From positions 1 through 60,789 of the forward strand of contig WSXY01000011.1 in the NCBI GenBank assembly GCA_009773565.1: DNA of 60,789 bases, in the 5' to 3' direction. The notes beneath the pieces were generated by a model, which saw only the letters and a program-made list of their open reading frames with translations, did no database searches and was not told where the DNA came from. The translations under genes and the position numbers were made by a program. Positions 34,643 to 43,984 of the stretch are shown in pieces (position 1 is the first letter of the stretch; the number at the start of each line of letters is the position of its first letter). This stretch comes from Actinomycetota bacterium (GTDB lineage: Bacteria; Actinomycetota; Coriobacteriia; Anaerosomatales; Anaerosomataceae).

Positions 34643-35746
34643 CTAGTAGATGCCGCTCTGCGCAGCAGTCTCAGAAGAGACACCGAGTTGACGCACCTTG
34701 ATCTTGAAGTCGTGCGCATTAGCAGCCATGGCCGTAGCGTCATCAAGTGTGATCCTGCCCTGCTGATACAGGCTCAATAGGCTCTTGTCGAAGGTCTGCA
34801 TGCCGTAATACTCGCCCTCGTCCATAGCGTCCCGGATCTTGTATGTCTGCTCGGAATCGAGGATGTACTCGCGGACGGTCCCCGTCATCACGAGAACCTC
34901 GACAGCGGGAACGAGGCCACCGTTGATCGACGGGATGAGGCGGAGCGAGACGATGCCCTTGAGCGTCGACGCCAACATGAGACGGATCTGCTTCTGCTGG
35001 TAGGGCGGGAAGAAGTCAATGATCCGGTTGATCGTCTCGGTCGCATCGATGGTGTGCAGCGTCGAAAGCACCAGGTTGCCGATTTCTGCCGCAGTCAGCG
35101 CAGCAGCGACCGTCTCATGGTCGCGCATCTCGCCGATGAGAACGATATCCGGATCCTGGCGGACGACGTGCCTGAGCGCATCGGCGTAGCTCTCGGTGTC
35201 GATACCGATCTCACGCTGGTTGATGATGCACTTGTCGTCCTGGTGAAGCACTTCGATTGGATCCTCGATCGTTACGATGTGCGCCTCGCGCGTGTGATTG
35301 ATATGGTCGATCATCGCGGCGAGCGTTGTCGTCTTACCCGAGCCGGCGGTGCCCGTCACCAGCACAAGCCCGCGCGGCTCTTCCGCGAGGCGCCGTACGA
35401 CCGACGGAAGGCCAAGATCCTCGATTGAAGCCCGCTCCGTGGAGACACGACGAAGTGTCAGACCGACGCTACCGCGCTGGTGGAAGACGTTGACCCGAAA
35501 GCGACCGGTCCCGGGAACGGAATATGCGAAGTCGATCTCGCGGTGATTCTCGAATGTCTGGCGCTGCCGCTCATCCATCATGCCGATTGCGAGCTTCTGG
35601 GTCGCCTCGGCACCAAGCACCGGCAGGTCACGCAAGACCACCAGTCTCGCATTAAGCCGTACAGCGGGAGGACTTCCAACCTTCAGGTGCAGGTCGGAAC
35701 TGCCGCGATCGGCCATCAACTTAAGAAGTCCATCAATCTCTGCCAT
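34643..35746 (-). CDS. pilT: Type IV pilus retraction ATPase PilT
   Basis: A 367-residue secretion ATPase. It shows the N-terminal MADRGSSDLHLKVGSPP, Walker A GTAGSGKTTTLAAMIDHIN, the Asp box VTIEDPIEVLH, Walker B DPDIVLIGEMRDHETV, and the His box LVLSTLHTIDA. PilT depolymerises pili and powers twitching. No other pilus gene is in the window. Only the NlpC/P60 and peptidoglycan genes separate it from the chemosensory operon. Confidence 0.95.
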   Translation of the reverse strand: MAEIDGLLKLMADRGSSDLHLKVGSPPAVRLNARLVVLRDLPVLGAEATQKLAIGMMDERQRQTFENHREIDFAYSVPGTGRFRVNVFHQRGSVGLTLRRVSTERASIEDLGLPSVVRRLAEEPRGLVLVTGTAGSGKTTTLAAMIDHINHTREAHIVTIEDPIEVLHQDDKCIINQREIGIDTESYADALRHVVRQDPDIVLIGEMRDHETVAAALTAAEIGNLVLSTLHTIDATETINRIIDFFPPYQQKQIRLMLASTLKGIVSLRLIPSINGGLVPAVEVLVMTGTVREYILDSEQTYKIRDAMDEGEYYGMQTFDKSLLSLYQQGRITLDDATAMAANAHDFKIKVRQLGVSSETAAQSGIY

Positions 35747-35847
35747 GCCGTGTCACCACAATCGCGTCGCGGTTGAAGGACCGTACATGAGGATACAGCA
35801 CCGTGGCCGTGTGGCGATAGAACTCTCTCGTTCCGCCCGAATACCTG

Positions 35848-36870
35848 CTACGGACGACACGCCCCCACGTAATCTCCCCGACTCAGACTCGATATCTTCA
35901 CCACGTCACCCGTACGGGGTGAGTGGATGTACATGCCACCGCCAACATACATACCGACATGATGAATCGTGCCCCGGCCGAAGAAGACCAGGTCGCCAGG
36001 TTTGAGATTCGCCCGCGACACGCGAGGACCTGAGTTGATCTGCGCCCGCGAACTGTGAGGAAGGCTGACCCCGACTTGTGCGTAGACCCACATCGTGAAT
36101 CCGCTACAGTCGAACGCGCTCGGACCGGCAGCTGCCCAGCGATAGGGTGAGCCGAGTTTCGACTTGGCAATACCCACGACCGATGATCGAGGTTCAGTTC
36201 CGGGATTCCCATAGTCTTGGCTGGAAGGCGGTGAGTAGGTATGTGTGCGTGCAGCGGCTGCTTCGGCGGCAGCTTCGAGAGCTGCAATTTCCGACTCGAT
36301 GCCCTTGAACATGCGCTGACGCTCAGCGAGTTGACGTTCGATGGCCGCCTTGCGCTGTGCCATCACATCGCGCTCCGCCTTGGCCTCGGCCTGCGACTTC
36401 TTGAGCTCGTCGCCCACCTTCGTGACCTCAGCCCGCGTCTTCTTGAGTTCGGTAACCGCCAGAGCGTCTTGCTCATTCAGACCCTGGAGAATGTCCCAGG
36501 TCGTCGAGAACTCCTCAAAGCTGGTCGCACCAAAGAGGATTTCCAGGAATCCGAGCGGTCCCTGGCGGTACATGCCGTCGGCCCGCGTTTGGAGATTCTC
36601 TTGCAGCTTCTTCTGCTGTGCCTGTAGAACCGCAAGTCGCTGAGACGTCTTCTTGACCCTGGTGGTCACAGCCTGGTATCTGACGTTCGCGTCGTTGTAG
36701 TCTTCTGAAGCCATCTCCATCTTCACGTCGAGGGCGTCAATCTGCGCCTTAACGCGTACGGCTTGTTCGCGACGATCGTTCGTCGGAGTCGCACCTGCGT
36801 AGGATGGAACGCCCATCGCTACTGAGAGCAACAGGACGGTTGCGATGACTCTCGATTTCCAGATACGCAG
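35848..36870 (-). CDS. Secreted NlpC/P60 peptidoglycan hydrolase, probable CTG start
   Basis: A 340-residue exported cell-wall hydrolase: signal peptide (from LRIWKSRVIATVLLLSVAMG), a long coiled coil (about 30-210, with a lytic-type QGPLGFLEILFGATSFEEF region), a short linker and an NlpC/P60 domain. Catalytic residues are the cysteine in SAFDCSGFTMWVYAQ, the histidine in GRGTIHHVGMYVG and a later HSP histidine. No ATG, GTG or TTG lies upstream of the signal peptide in frame, but a CTG at 36870 has GGAGGGG upstream and gives a complete signal peptide. TTG 36831 is the alternative and would cut it in half. Confidence 0.85.
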   Translation of the reverse strand: MRIWKSRVIATVLLLSVAMGVPSYAGATPTNDRREQAVRVKAQIDALDVKMEMASEDYNDANVRYQAVTTRVKKTSQRLAVLQAQQKKLQENLQTRADGMYRQGPLGFLEILFGATSFEEFSTTWDILQGLNEQDALAVTELKKTRAEVTKVGDELKKSQAEAKAERDVMAQRKAAIERQLAERQRMFKGIESEIAALEAAAEAAAARTHTYSPPSSQDYGNPGTEPRSSVVGIAKSKLGSPYRWAAAGPSAFDCSGFTMWVYAQVGVSLPHSSRAQINSGPRVSRANLKPGDLVFFGRGTIHHVGMYVGGGMYIHSPRTGDVVKISSLSRGDYVGACRP

Positions 36871-36900
36871 AACTACCCCTCCAAAACAGGGTCAGCGTGC

Positions 36901-37833
36901 CTACAAAAGCCCGGTTATGATACCACAAGCCGTGCCGGCAGGCGTGAGCGCAGCGCATAGCGCATCGAGCATCCTGACGGCGATCCGCTGCTGTGTTTCC
37001 TCTTCACCTGAGAGATCGCCGAGGCATACTGCGGCCTCGCGACAGCCCTCACCGCCGAGCATGGCGGTCATGAGCCGCGCCTCTATCGCGGTCTCCGAAA
37101 GGTCGGCCAAGCGCACGACCGAGGTGCCCTCAGGAAGACCAGCGAGAGGCACTTCGCGACCGAGATGGAGCAGCACGTCGGCCGTCCTGTCGGCCTCGGA
37201 ACCTGATACCACAACTGTTGCCAGAGGTTCGGTCGCCAGCGCCACATTCGCAAACCGGGCGGCAATATCGCGCCCATCGTCATCGACAAACCGCACATGT
37301 AGTCGAAGGCGAGCGAGTAGCTCGGCGGCACGTGCGGGCGCTACCGCCAAGTGAACGGGTGAGGTCGGATCCTTGTCGAGCCATACATGTCGTAGCCGCA
37401 TGACGGATCGAACGGTATCCGGACCGACGATACCGTCGGCTGGAGAGCCTGTGTTCATCTGGAATTCGCGCACTGCCCTTTCGGTAAATGCTCCGAAAAT
37501 GCCGTCAGGCTGGCCGCATGCGAAACCAAGCACATTCAGGGCACCCTGCAACGCCGTGACATCGGCTCCGTGGAGGTACGGATAGCGCAGGTAGAGCAGG
37601 CGATCTCCGAGCGTGAATGTTGCGTCGACGAGCGTCGACCAGGTCTCCTGGTCGACGACTCCGTTCTCCACGAGCCCGCGCTCGCGCTGAAAACTGCATA
37701 CAGCATCAAGCGTCGCGCCGAGGAACACCCCGTCCACGCCGGACGAACCGAGGTCGAATCCCAGGCGCAGAAGGCGCTTCTGGACATCCTCGACACCAGG
37801 GCCACGGGACCCGCGTTCGATAGGTGTACTCAA
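36901..37833 (-). CDS. Peptidoglycan-binding repeat protein
   Basis: A 310-residue protein with two PG-binding-1 domains (about 8-65 and 85-150; GVEDVQKRLLRLGFDLG and VTALQGALNVLGFACGQPDG), followed by a 150-residue domain I do not recognise. The last part lacks the GHGG and Glu residues of amidase-3 enzymes, so any catalysis is unclear. No signal peptide is seen. The gene is 38 bases after the small unknown at 37872-38225. Confidence 0.75.
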   Translation of the reverse strand: MSTPIERGSRGPGVEDVQKRLLRLGFDLGSSGVDGVFLGATLDAVCSFQRERGLVENGVVDQETWSTLVDATFTLGDRLLYLRYPYLHGADVTALQGALNVLGFACGQPDGIFGAFTERAVREFQMNTGSPADGIVGPDTVRSVMRLRHVWLDKDPTSPVHLAVAPARAAELLARLRLHVRFVDDDGRDIAARFANVALATEPLATVVVSGSEADRTADVLLHLGREVPLAGLPEGTSVVRLADLSETAIEARLMTAMLGGEGCREAAVCLGDLSGEEETQQRIAVRMLDALCAALTPAGTACGIITGLL

Positions 37834-37871
37834 GGTCTGTCTCCGTATCCGACGTCAGACCCCACCCGCAT

Positions 37872-38225
37872 TCACTGGGCGCCGTAGCGATCCCGGAATC
37901 GTGCGACGTTCGTCTGAACGTGGTTCTCGACTTTGTGCGTGCGGTGAAGGAACGTGTCGATTTCGATGCTGAGGCCGATATCATAGCGATAGCGGTATGC
38001 CGAGATCGGTTCGTCGAAGTCTACCACGTAGGCAGCATGCAGAGCCTCCAGCACCGGCCGCGACTCCGCCATCAAGCTCCCCGTCCTCCGGGAGACCTCC
38101 TCAAGCGTGAGCCACTCGTCCGTATGATGAACGAGGAAGGTAACGATGTCCTTGATGACGGCCTCGGTGGCCCGGTCGGAGGGTAGTCGGGAGAGTGCTC
38201 TCGCAAGACTCACGTCCACCTCCAT
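37872..38225 (-). CDS. Small unknown protein, winged-helix-like
   Basis: A 117-residue protein. The central part (VIKDIVTFLVHHTDEWLTLE, then EVSRRTGSLMAESRPVLEAL) has the spacing of a winged helix-turn-helix, followed by a beta strand pair and a helical tail. No family is recognised. It lies 30 bases after the diguanylate cyclase gene in the same orientation. Confidence 0.6.
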   Translation of the reverse strand: MEVDVSLARALSRLPSDRATEAVIKDIVTFLVHHTDEWLTLEEVSRRTGSLMAESRPVLEALHAAYVVDFDEPISAYRYRYDIGLSIEIDTFLHRTHKVENHVQTNVARFRDRYGAQ

Positions 38226-38255
38226 CCAGGGGCGTCTCGATCCGCCCTCATCTCG

Positions 38256-39773
38256 TCAGGTTGAAGCAGCGACTCGGTTCTTCCCGAGGCGCTTCGCCTC
38301 ATACATTGCCCGGTCAGCCGTCTCCACGAGCCTGGCCGGCGTCGTGGCGTGTACCGGGTATGTGGCCACACCAAGGGACACGGTCTGAGGCGCCGAGGGG
38401 CCTTCTTCGGCGGTGAAGAACTCGTACTCGGACATGCTCTTCCGGATGCGCTCCGCGACCGCAAGCGCACCTTCGACGTCAGTCTCAGGGAGAACGAGGA
38501 TGAACTCCTCGCCGCCATAGCGCGCTGCAACATCAATCTCCCGAAGATTCTGCCGAATGATGGAACTCACGGCCTGCAGGACCTTGTCACCACGAGGGTG
38601 ACCGTAGCGGTCGTTGTACTGCTTGAAGTTGTCGATGTCGAGCATGATGACGGAGAGACGGTGGCCGAAACGCGCGGCGCGCCCCATTTCAATCTCCAGT
38701 CGCTGCTGGAAGTAGCCGTGGTTGTAGAGCTCCGTCAGGCGATCCGTGATTGACAGGCGCTCAAGCTCCTCGTGGAGAAGTGCATTCTGAAGCGCCAGCG
38801 AGGATTGGTTCCCGATGACCTGCAAGCGATCCCGCTCAGCGGATGTCAACTCGCGATACGTCGAGGACGCCACGAGCAAGACGCCGATGATTGCCTCGCC
38901 AGCGCGCAGCGGTAGCGCTGCCTGGGACCGAATATCCTCGGGTACGGCACTCCAGCGGGCGAGTTCGGAATCCATCGGCACGTCGCTCTGCTGCGTGAAT
39001 CCATCGCGGAACGCGGCTCCGATAATCGTCTCCGACACCGCCACAACCGGTCGGAATGACTCCTCCGGGCGGCCCTGGCTCGCACGCAGCTTGAGCGTCC
39101 AGTCGCGCTGCTCAAAGAGATAGACACAGGATATCTCTGCGCCGAGAATGCCATTTGCGCCATCCACTATCAGACTCGCGACATCTTCCACGGAGGAGTA
39201 GCTCGTGAGTGCCTTGAAGAACTCGTGTGTGAAGAAGATCTCCGCGAGTCGGCTCTCAAGCTCCTCGTTGGCCTTCTCAAGCGCCTCCTTGCTGCCCTGG
39301 AGCCGCCGCTCATGGCTGCGGATCTTGTCGTAGGCGACCTGGAGCTCGACGAATATCTTCTCTTGCTCCTCGCTCCGCTTCTTGGCGATGAGTAAATCCC
39401 ATACAAGCTCAGCACCACACCCGGCGACAACACCGACCGAAGGTGGCCGCTGGTTCTCGAGCGCCTTGTGCACCGAGGGCTCCTCGGACATATCGAGGAT
39501 CAAATCGAGATCGGGAATCTGCGCCAGTTCAGAGATTGCAGTTGTTGTGAACATGCCGAGGTCATCAGCGAGTCGCACCGCAGGGGCGGCGCGGTTGGAA
39601 TCATAGACGGCGACGACGAGGAGATTCTCGATATCAGACAAGAGCCGAAGAACCGATGTGGCCCGCAGGCCGCCACCGGCTATCGCGATCCTGACCTGCC
39701 CGGATCGCCCTTCCGTCCCTGCGACAGATGTCGCCGGGTACTCCATCCTCGTCACTTCCGTCCGGTCCGCCAC
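38256..39773 (-). CDS. Rossmann-GAF-GGDEF diguanylate cyclase
   Basis: A 505-residue signalling protein. Residues about 27-125 look like a nucleotide-binding Rossmann domain (VRIAIAGGGLRATSVLRLL), followed by a coiled coil (about 135-175), a GAF domain (about 180-320) and a GGDEF domain (340-500) with the active RYGGEEF motif and an intact RxxD product-inhibition site (REID, five residues before GGEEF). It should make c-di-GMP. GTG 39773 overlaps the cheD region by being one base after cheD stops; AAGGA precedes it. It is the tail of the chemosensory operon. Confidence 0.9.
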   Translation of the reverse strand: MADRTEVTRMEYPATSVAGTEGRSGQVRIAIAGGGLRATSVLRLLSDIENLLVVAVYDSNRAAPAVRLADDLGMFTTTAISELAQIPDLDLILDMSEEPSVHKALENQRPPSVGVVAGCGAELVWDLLIAKKRSEEQEKIFVELQVAYDKIRSHERRLQGSKEALEKANEELESRLAEIFFTHEFFKALTSYSSVEDVASLIVDGANGILGAEISCVYLFEQRDWTLKLRASQGRPEESFRPVVAVSETIIGAAFRDGFTQQSDVPMDSELARWSAVPEDIRSQAALPLRAGEAIIGVLLVASSTYRELTSAERDRLQVIGNQSSLALQNALLHEELERLSITDRLTELYNHGYFQQRLEIEMGRAARFGHRLSVIMLDIDNFKQYNDRYGHPRGDKVLQAVSSIIRQNLREIDVAARYGGEEFILVLPETDVEGALAVAERIRKSMSEYEFFTAEEGPSAPQTVSLGVATYPVHATTPARLVETADRAMYEAKRLGKNRVAAST

Positions 39774-40292
39774 CTACAGTTCCTTGATCCCGTACATGTA
39801 ACTACGCACGACCACGACGCCCGTGTCCAGGTGCAACTCGACGGTTCGCGCGTGGCTCCCTCCAGTATCTTCGGCGAGTATGGGGACATTCAACAGCCCT
39901 AACTGCCTCCGCACCTCATGAAGATTGCGATCACCAACGCTAGCCAGCCCGCTGTCCGTCTTAAACATCGCGGCCCCGCCCATGAGCTTGGCTACGAGCC
40001 TGCGCGTCGGTTTCTCTTCCGTTAGCACCGCGATCATCTGTGGAATCCCGATTGTGGCGAACCGCTCCCGCTTGCCGTCAATCGAGCTCTCTGACGGCGT
40101 TGGCAGCATGATGTGTGCAAGTCCGCCCCGGCGAGTATACGCATCCCACACCGCAACCCCAACGCACGAACCAAGCGCCGGTGTCATAAGAACTGCCGGG
40201 TGTTCGGCTATGGCGAATTCTCCGACCCCGACGCGTACAACGTCAGCATCAGGATCGCCCCAACTCATCCCCGTCAGAAAACTTGTTGTCAC
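39774..40292 (-). CDS. cheD: Chemoreceptor glutamine deamidase CheD
   Basis: Deamidates receptor glutamines and activates CheC. The 172-residue protein has VRVGVGEFAIAEHPAVLMTP, the catalytic cysteine in LGSCVGVAVWDA, the histidine in GGLAHIMLP, and AKLMGGAAMFKTDS. I chose GTG 40292 with GAGGA seven bases upstream; the longer frame runs into cheC. Confidence 0.92.
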   Translation of the reverse strand: MTTSFLTGMSWGDPDADVVRVGVGEFAIAEHPAVLMTPALGSCVGVAVWDAYTRRGGLAHIMLPTPSESSIDGKRERFATIGIPQMIAVLTEEKPTRRLVAKLMGGAAMFKTDSGLASVGDRNLHEVRRQLGLLNVPILAEDTGGSHARTVELHLDTGVVVVRSYMYGIKEL

Positions 40293-40305
40293 AGCCGCGT
40301 CCTCT

Positions 40306-40926
40306 TCACACGATTCCAAGCTTGCCGAGCAAGACCTCAAGGCTGTCCGGATCAGGCAGGTAGAACAGTGCCGCATCTACAGCTGCATGCTCATCGGAGA
40401 AACTAGTAAGAACCACAATGGCCGTATCTACTTTCATTCCGCTCTCAGATGACGCGACCTCGAGGATTGCGCCCATCATGTCGAACGCAAATGCAGACAC
40501 AGAGGGTAGCAGATTGATATCCGCCATCCGGGCGATTGCCGCGAGATACGCCGAGATGAGAATCGACGCACAGTGCGTAACGAGCGCCTCCTCCTCGGCG
40601 TTCAGTGTCTTCGTGGCTCCGATCTCCCGGCTTCGCAGCATATCGACGAGAGCGAGAAGCGCCTTCTGCGGCGCTATGAAGAGCATGCTGCCGGCGATAT
40701 CTCCCAGCATCCGACAGTAGACCGCCCCGACAAGCGTCTCGGGCCCTCCAAAGACCATAGGAACGTCGCTGACCGGCACAAGCCGCACCTCGGGAACAGT
40801 GATATCGACCATGTGGTCGAGTAGTTGGGAGAGTGCAGTCGCGGCGTGACCGGCACCAACGCTCCCGAGTTCACGAAGCGCATCTATCTGGATCTCGGAG
40901 AGGTTCTCAGGCCTCACGGTTCCCAC
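40306..40926 (-). CDS. cheC: CheC-family protein with altered phosphatase sites
   Basis: A 206-residue member of the CheC/CheX/FliY family, which dephosphorylates CheY-P. The fold is clear (ENLSEIQIDALRELGSVGAG, HAATALSQLL; second repeat EEEALVTHCASILISAYLAAI). At the sites where CheC has E-x-x-N, the first reads E19-L-G-S22 and the second H118-C-A-S121, so both asparagines, and one glutamate, are replaced. It may have lost catalysis and act as a partner of CheD or CheY. It overlaps cheA by 20 bases and ends just before cheD. Confidence 0.88.
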   Translation of the reverse strand: MGTVRPENLSEIQIDALRELGSVGAGHAATALSQLLDHMVDITVPEVRLVPVSDVPMVFGGPETLVGAVYCRMLGDIAGSMLFIAPQKALLALVDMLRSREIGATKTLNAEEEALVTHCASILISAYLAAIARMADINLLPSVSAFAFDMMGAILEVASSESGMKVDTAIVVLTSFSDEHAAVDAALFYLPDPDSLEVLLGKLGIV

Positions 40927-42892
40927 CCCTCATCTCAAAGAGCGTCCTCGGATCGAGAATCAGTGCGACTCGTCCGTCACCGAGAACAGTGGCCCCGCCA
41001 AGTCCCCTCAAGTCCTTGAACAACGGTGAGAGTGGCTTGATGACAATCTCATGTCGACCGACGAGTTGCTCAACCGCAAGCGCGCGCACCTGATCGCCCG
41101 ACTCCATGAGAACGATGTGGTCATTAGTATCCGGCATCCGCTTGCGGTACTCCGCTACCCCGATAACCTCATCGAGTCGAAAGAGCGGGGCGACGGAGCC
41201 ATCGCGTAGAACAACAACCGGGCTTCCATCGACGGTCTTGAGTCGCACCTCATCGCGTCCCAGCACCTCAGACACCGCCGAGAGCGGTATAGCGAAGACC
41301 TGATCGCCTGAACCAACAAGGAGCGACTGGATGATCGCCAGTGTCAGCGGCAAGGTCATCGTGATCTCGGTACCCTTGCCTGGCCGGGACCGAATCGTCA
41401 CGGTTCCGCCGAGGTACTCGATCTTGCCCTTGACGACGTCCATACCGACGCCTCGTCCTGAGACCGCTGTCGCTTTCTCGGCAGTGGAGAACCCCGGGGC
41501 GCACGTAAGTAACAGGATGTCTGACGTAGTGTACGTATCGCGCTCAGCGGCCTCGACGATGCCGTTCTCGCACGCCTTCCTCCAGATACGGTCGACATCC
41601 ATTCCGCCGCCATCGTCGGAGACAGAGATCTTCACCTGATCGCGATCACGTCCTGCCTCGAGCCGAACGGTGCCTTTTGCCGGCTTGCCCGCAGCGAGGC
41701 GCTCACGCTCTGACTCAAGCCCGTGATCGACCGCGTTACGCAGAAGATGAACGATCGGGTCTCCGATCTCATCGAGAACCGTCCGGTCGAGTTCGATATC
41801 GAGGCCGGCCATCTCGAACGAGACCTGCCTGTCGAGATCACGTGCGAGGTCGCGTACCATTCGCGGGAAACGATTGAAGATGTTGCCCACGGGGACCATG
41901 CGGGTTTGCATGACTTCATGCTGAAGCTCACCGCTGACCTGCTCGAGAATCATCAGCGTCTCGATGAGTTCGGCCGAGTCCAAATCGCGGGCGATCCGAT
42001 CAAGCCGCGAGCGGGTAATGACAAGCTCGCCGACGAGATTGACCATGCTGTCCAGATGACCGATCGACACACGAACCGTCTGTGTCTCGGCAATCTTAGG
42101 CACGGCGCGTCGAGTGCGCTCTTCCGGTCGCCGCTCCTCGATTACCGCCGTCACGGGCTGCGCCTCGGCGGTGACGACGACACTATCGACTTCGCCGATG
42201 GCACCAAGAGCCTTCACGATGGACTCCTCGTGCTCCCTGGTTCGCATGATGACGTCGAAGGAGCGGTCGAACTCCTCATCCTCGATCTGCCGCGCCCCGG
42301 GCTCGGTGTCGATTACCGCTCCCATGTGACCAAGACGCTTAATGACCATGTACGCCCGTACCGACTTGAGAACGCAAAGCTCCGACAGTGTGACTCGAAC
42401 ACGACAGAGCAATCCGTCACCAGTCGGTGCGGCTGCCGACACCGCCCCGCCTGCTACCGGCACAACGGCCTGATCATCGAGAGCCTCCCCGGAAGACGTC
42501 GGCTGGTGGGGCTGCTCTGCCCGCTTGACGAGCTTCTCGACAAGCGCCGAAACGTCCAGCGCGGTTCCGCCGGTTGACTCCTCGGCAATAAGATCCTTCG
42601 CTGCGTCTACCGCACGTAGAACGAGGTCTATGAGGGAGGAGTCCGCTTCCTGCTCTCTCTTGCGGACTGTGTCCATGAGGCTTTCCATCTTGTGCGTGAG
42701 CTCAGCAGTTCGCGAGTAGCCCATCGCGGCAGCCATTCCCTTAAGGCTATGCGCGCCGCGGAAGACCGTCTCAACCGGCTCCAGGTCGTTCGGGTTGGAC
42801 TCTAGCGCGAGAAGGCCATCGGTAATGGCCTGAATGTACTCGGCGCTCTCAGAAAGAAAGACCTCCTTGTAGGCGGACATGTCATCGCTCAT
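40907..42892 (-). CDS. cheA: Chemotaxis histidine kinase CheA
   Basis: A 661-residue kinase: HPt domain with phosphorylatable histidine in RGAHSLKGMAAAMGY (about 48), a CheY/CheB-binding P2 domain (about 145-235), dimerisation helices, an ATPase core with LLRNAVDHGLESERER (N box), SDDGGGMDVDRIW (G1) and FSTAEKATAVSGRGVGMDVV, and a C-terminal CheW-like domain. It overlaps cheB by four bases and cheC by 20. Confidence 0.97.
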   Translation of the reverse strand: MSDDMSAYKEVFLSESAEYIQAITDGLLALESNPNDLEPVETVFRGAHSLKGMAAAMGYSRTAELTHKMESLMDTVRKREQEADSSLIDLVLRAVDAAKDLIAEESTGGTALDVSALVEKLVKRAEQPHQPTSSGEALDDQAVVPVAGGAVSAAAPTGDGLLCRVRVTLSELCVLKSVRAYMVIKRLGHMGAVIDTEPGARQIEDEEFDRSFDVIMRTREHEESIVKALGAIGEVDSVVVTAEAQPVTAVIEERRPEERTRRAVPKIAETQTVRVSIGHLDSMVNLVGELVITRSRLDRIARDLDSAELIETLMILEQVSGELQHEVMQTRMVPVGNIFNRFPRMVRDLARDLDRQVSFEMAGLDIELDRTVLDEIGDPIVHLLRNAVDHGLESERERLAAGKPAKGTVRLEAGRDRDQVKISVSDDGGGMDVDRIWRKACENGIVEAAERDTYTTSDILLLTCAPGFSTAEKATAVSGRGVGMDVVKGKIEYLGGTVTIRSRPGKGTEITMTLPLTLAIIQSLLVGSGDQVFAIPLSAVSEVLGRDEVRLKTVDGSPVVVLRDGSVAPLFRLDEVIGVAEYRKRMPDTNDHIVLMESGDQVRALAVEQLVGRHEIVIKPLSPLFKDLRGLGGATVLGDGRVALILDPRTLFEMRGGNREA

Positions 42893-43977
42893 CGCAAGAC
42901 CTCCTCCCGCACCGCGCGTCGGACTTCAGCCGCAATCCCCGGAAGCGGGACAACCCGGTCAACAGCACCGATCTTGGAGGCAGCGCCTGGCATTCCCCAG
43001 ACGACGCTCGTCTCTTCATCTTGCACGATAGTTGCTCCGCCGATCGCATGAATGTCTTGGAGTCCCCGCGCGCCGTCGGAGCCCATTCCGGTCAGCACCA
43101 CGCCGACAGAGCGGGACCCGAAGACCGTGGCAACACTCTCCAGCAGCGGGTCCGCCGCCGGCTTGACACCGTGTATCGTCGGGCCCTCCACAAGGTGCAG
43201 CCGCGGCCGCTTCTTGCCTTCAACGACCATGTGAGTACCGTGCGGTGCTATGTACGCCGTGCCGGCCTCGATCGGCATACCCTGTGCGCCTTCAATGACG
43301 CGAATGTCGGTCACCTTCCCGAGCCGTTTCGCCAGAGAGGCCGTGAAGCCGGCCGGGAGATGCTGGACTACCAGGTACGCCGACGGTAGGTCTGCGCTCA
43401 GACCCGAGAAGACCGCCTCCAGCGCCGGAGGACCACCCGTCGAAGCCGCGAACGCCACGACCTTTCGAAGCGGGCCTGCCGGGGTGGCCAGCCGCGGAAC
43501 GATCGGCCGCGGACGCTCCGCCTGTGCCTCCGATGGACTGATGCCTGCACCCGTGCGCATCACCATCCGACGATCCGGGTTCACCCGGTAGGCCGTCCTG
43601 ATCTTCTTGAGTAGGAGCTCCGACAGCTCTGAAAGTGACGTCGCAAAACCGGCCTTGGGCTTCGTGATGAAGTCCACTGCGCCCAGCGAAAGCGCCTGAT
43701 AGGTTGTGTCGGGGTCATCGATACTGCTGAGTATGACGACCCTCGCCCGCGTGCCTCGGATGATGTGCGGAAGCGCCTCTGTGCCGGTCATCTCGGGCAT
43801 CTCGACATCGAGCGTGATAACGTCAGGGTTGAGGGTGAGTGCTTTCTCGATTGCCTCAACGCCGGTCTTGGCGGTACCAACAACCTCAATCCGGGGATCA
43901 ACGCTCAGCGCCCGGAGGAGCATCTGGCGTATCAGCGCCGAATCATCGACGACGAGTACCTTGATCATTGAGGGCAT
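42889..43977 (-). CDS. cheB: Chemotaxis methylesterase/deamidase CheB
   Basis: A 362-residue response regulator with N-terminal receiver (KVLVVDDSALIRQML, phospho-Asp in DVITLDVEMPEM) and C-terminal methylesterase with catalytic serine FAASTGGPPA, histidine VVQHLPAGFTASLAK and aspartate LTGMGSDGARG. The start ATG 43977 has GAGG five bases upstream; MIKV three codons in is an alternative. It is followed directly by cheA. Confidence 0.97.
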   Translation of the reverse strand: MPSMIKVLVVDDSALIRQMLLRALSVDPRIEVVGTAKTGVEAIEKALTLNPDVITLDVEMPEMTGTEALPHIIRGTRARVVILSSIDDPDTTYQALSLGAVDFITKPKAGFATSLSELSELLLKKIRTAYRVNPDRRMVMRTGAGISPSEAQAERPRPIVPRLATPAGPLRKVVAFAASTGGPPALEAVFSGLSADLPSAYLVVQHLPAGFTASLAKRLGKVTDIRVIEGAQGMPIEAGTAYIAPHGTHMVVEGKKRPRLHLVEGPTIHGVKPAADPLLESVATVFGSRSVGVVLTGMGSDGARGLQDIHAIGGATIVQDEETSVVWGMPGAASKIGAVDRVVPLPGIAAEVRRAVREEVLR

Positions 43978-43984
43978 GGTCGCC

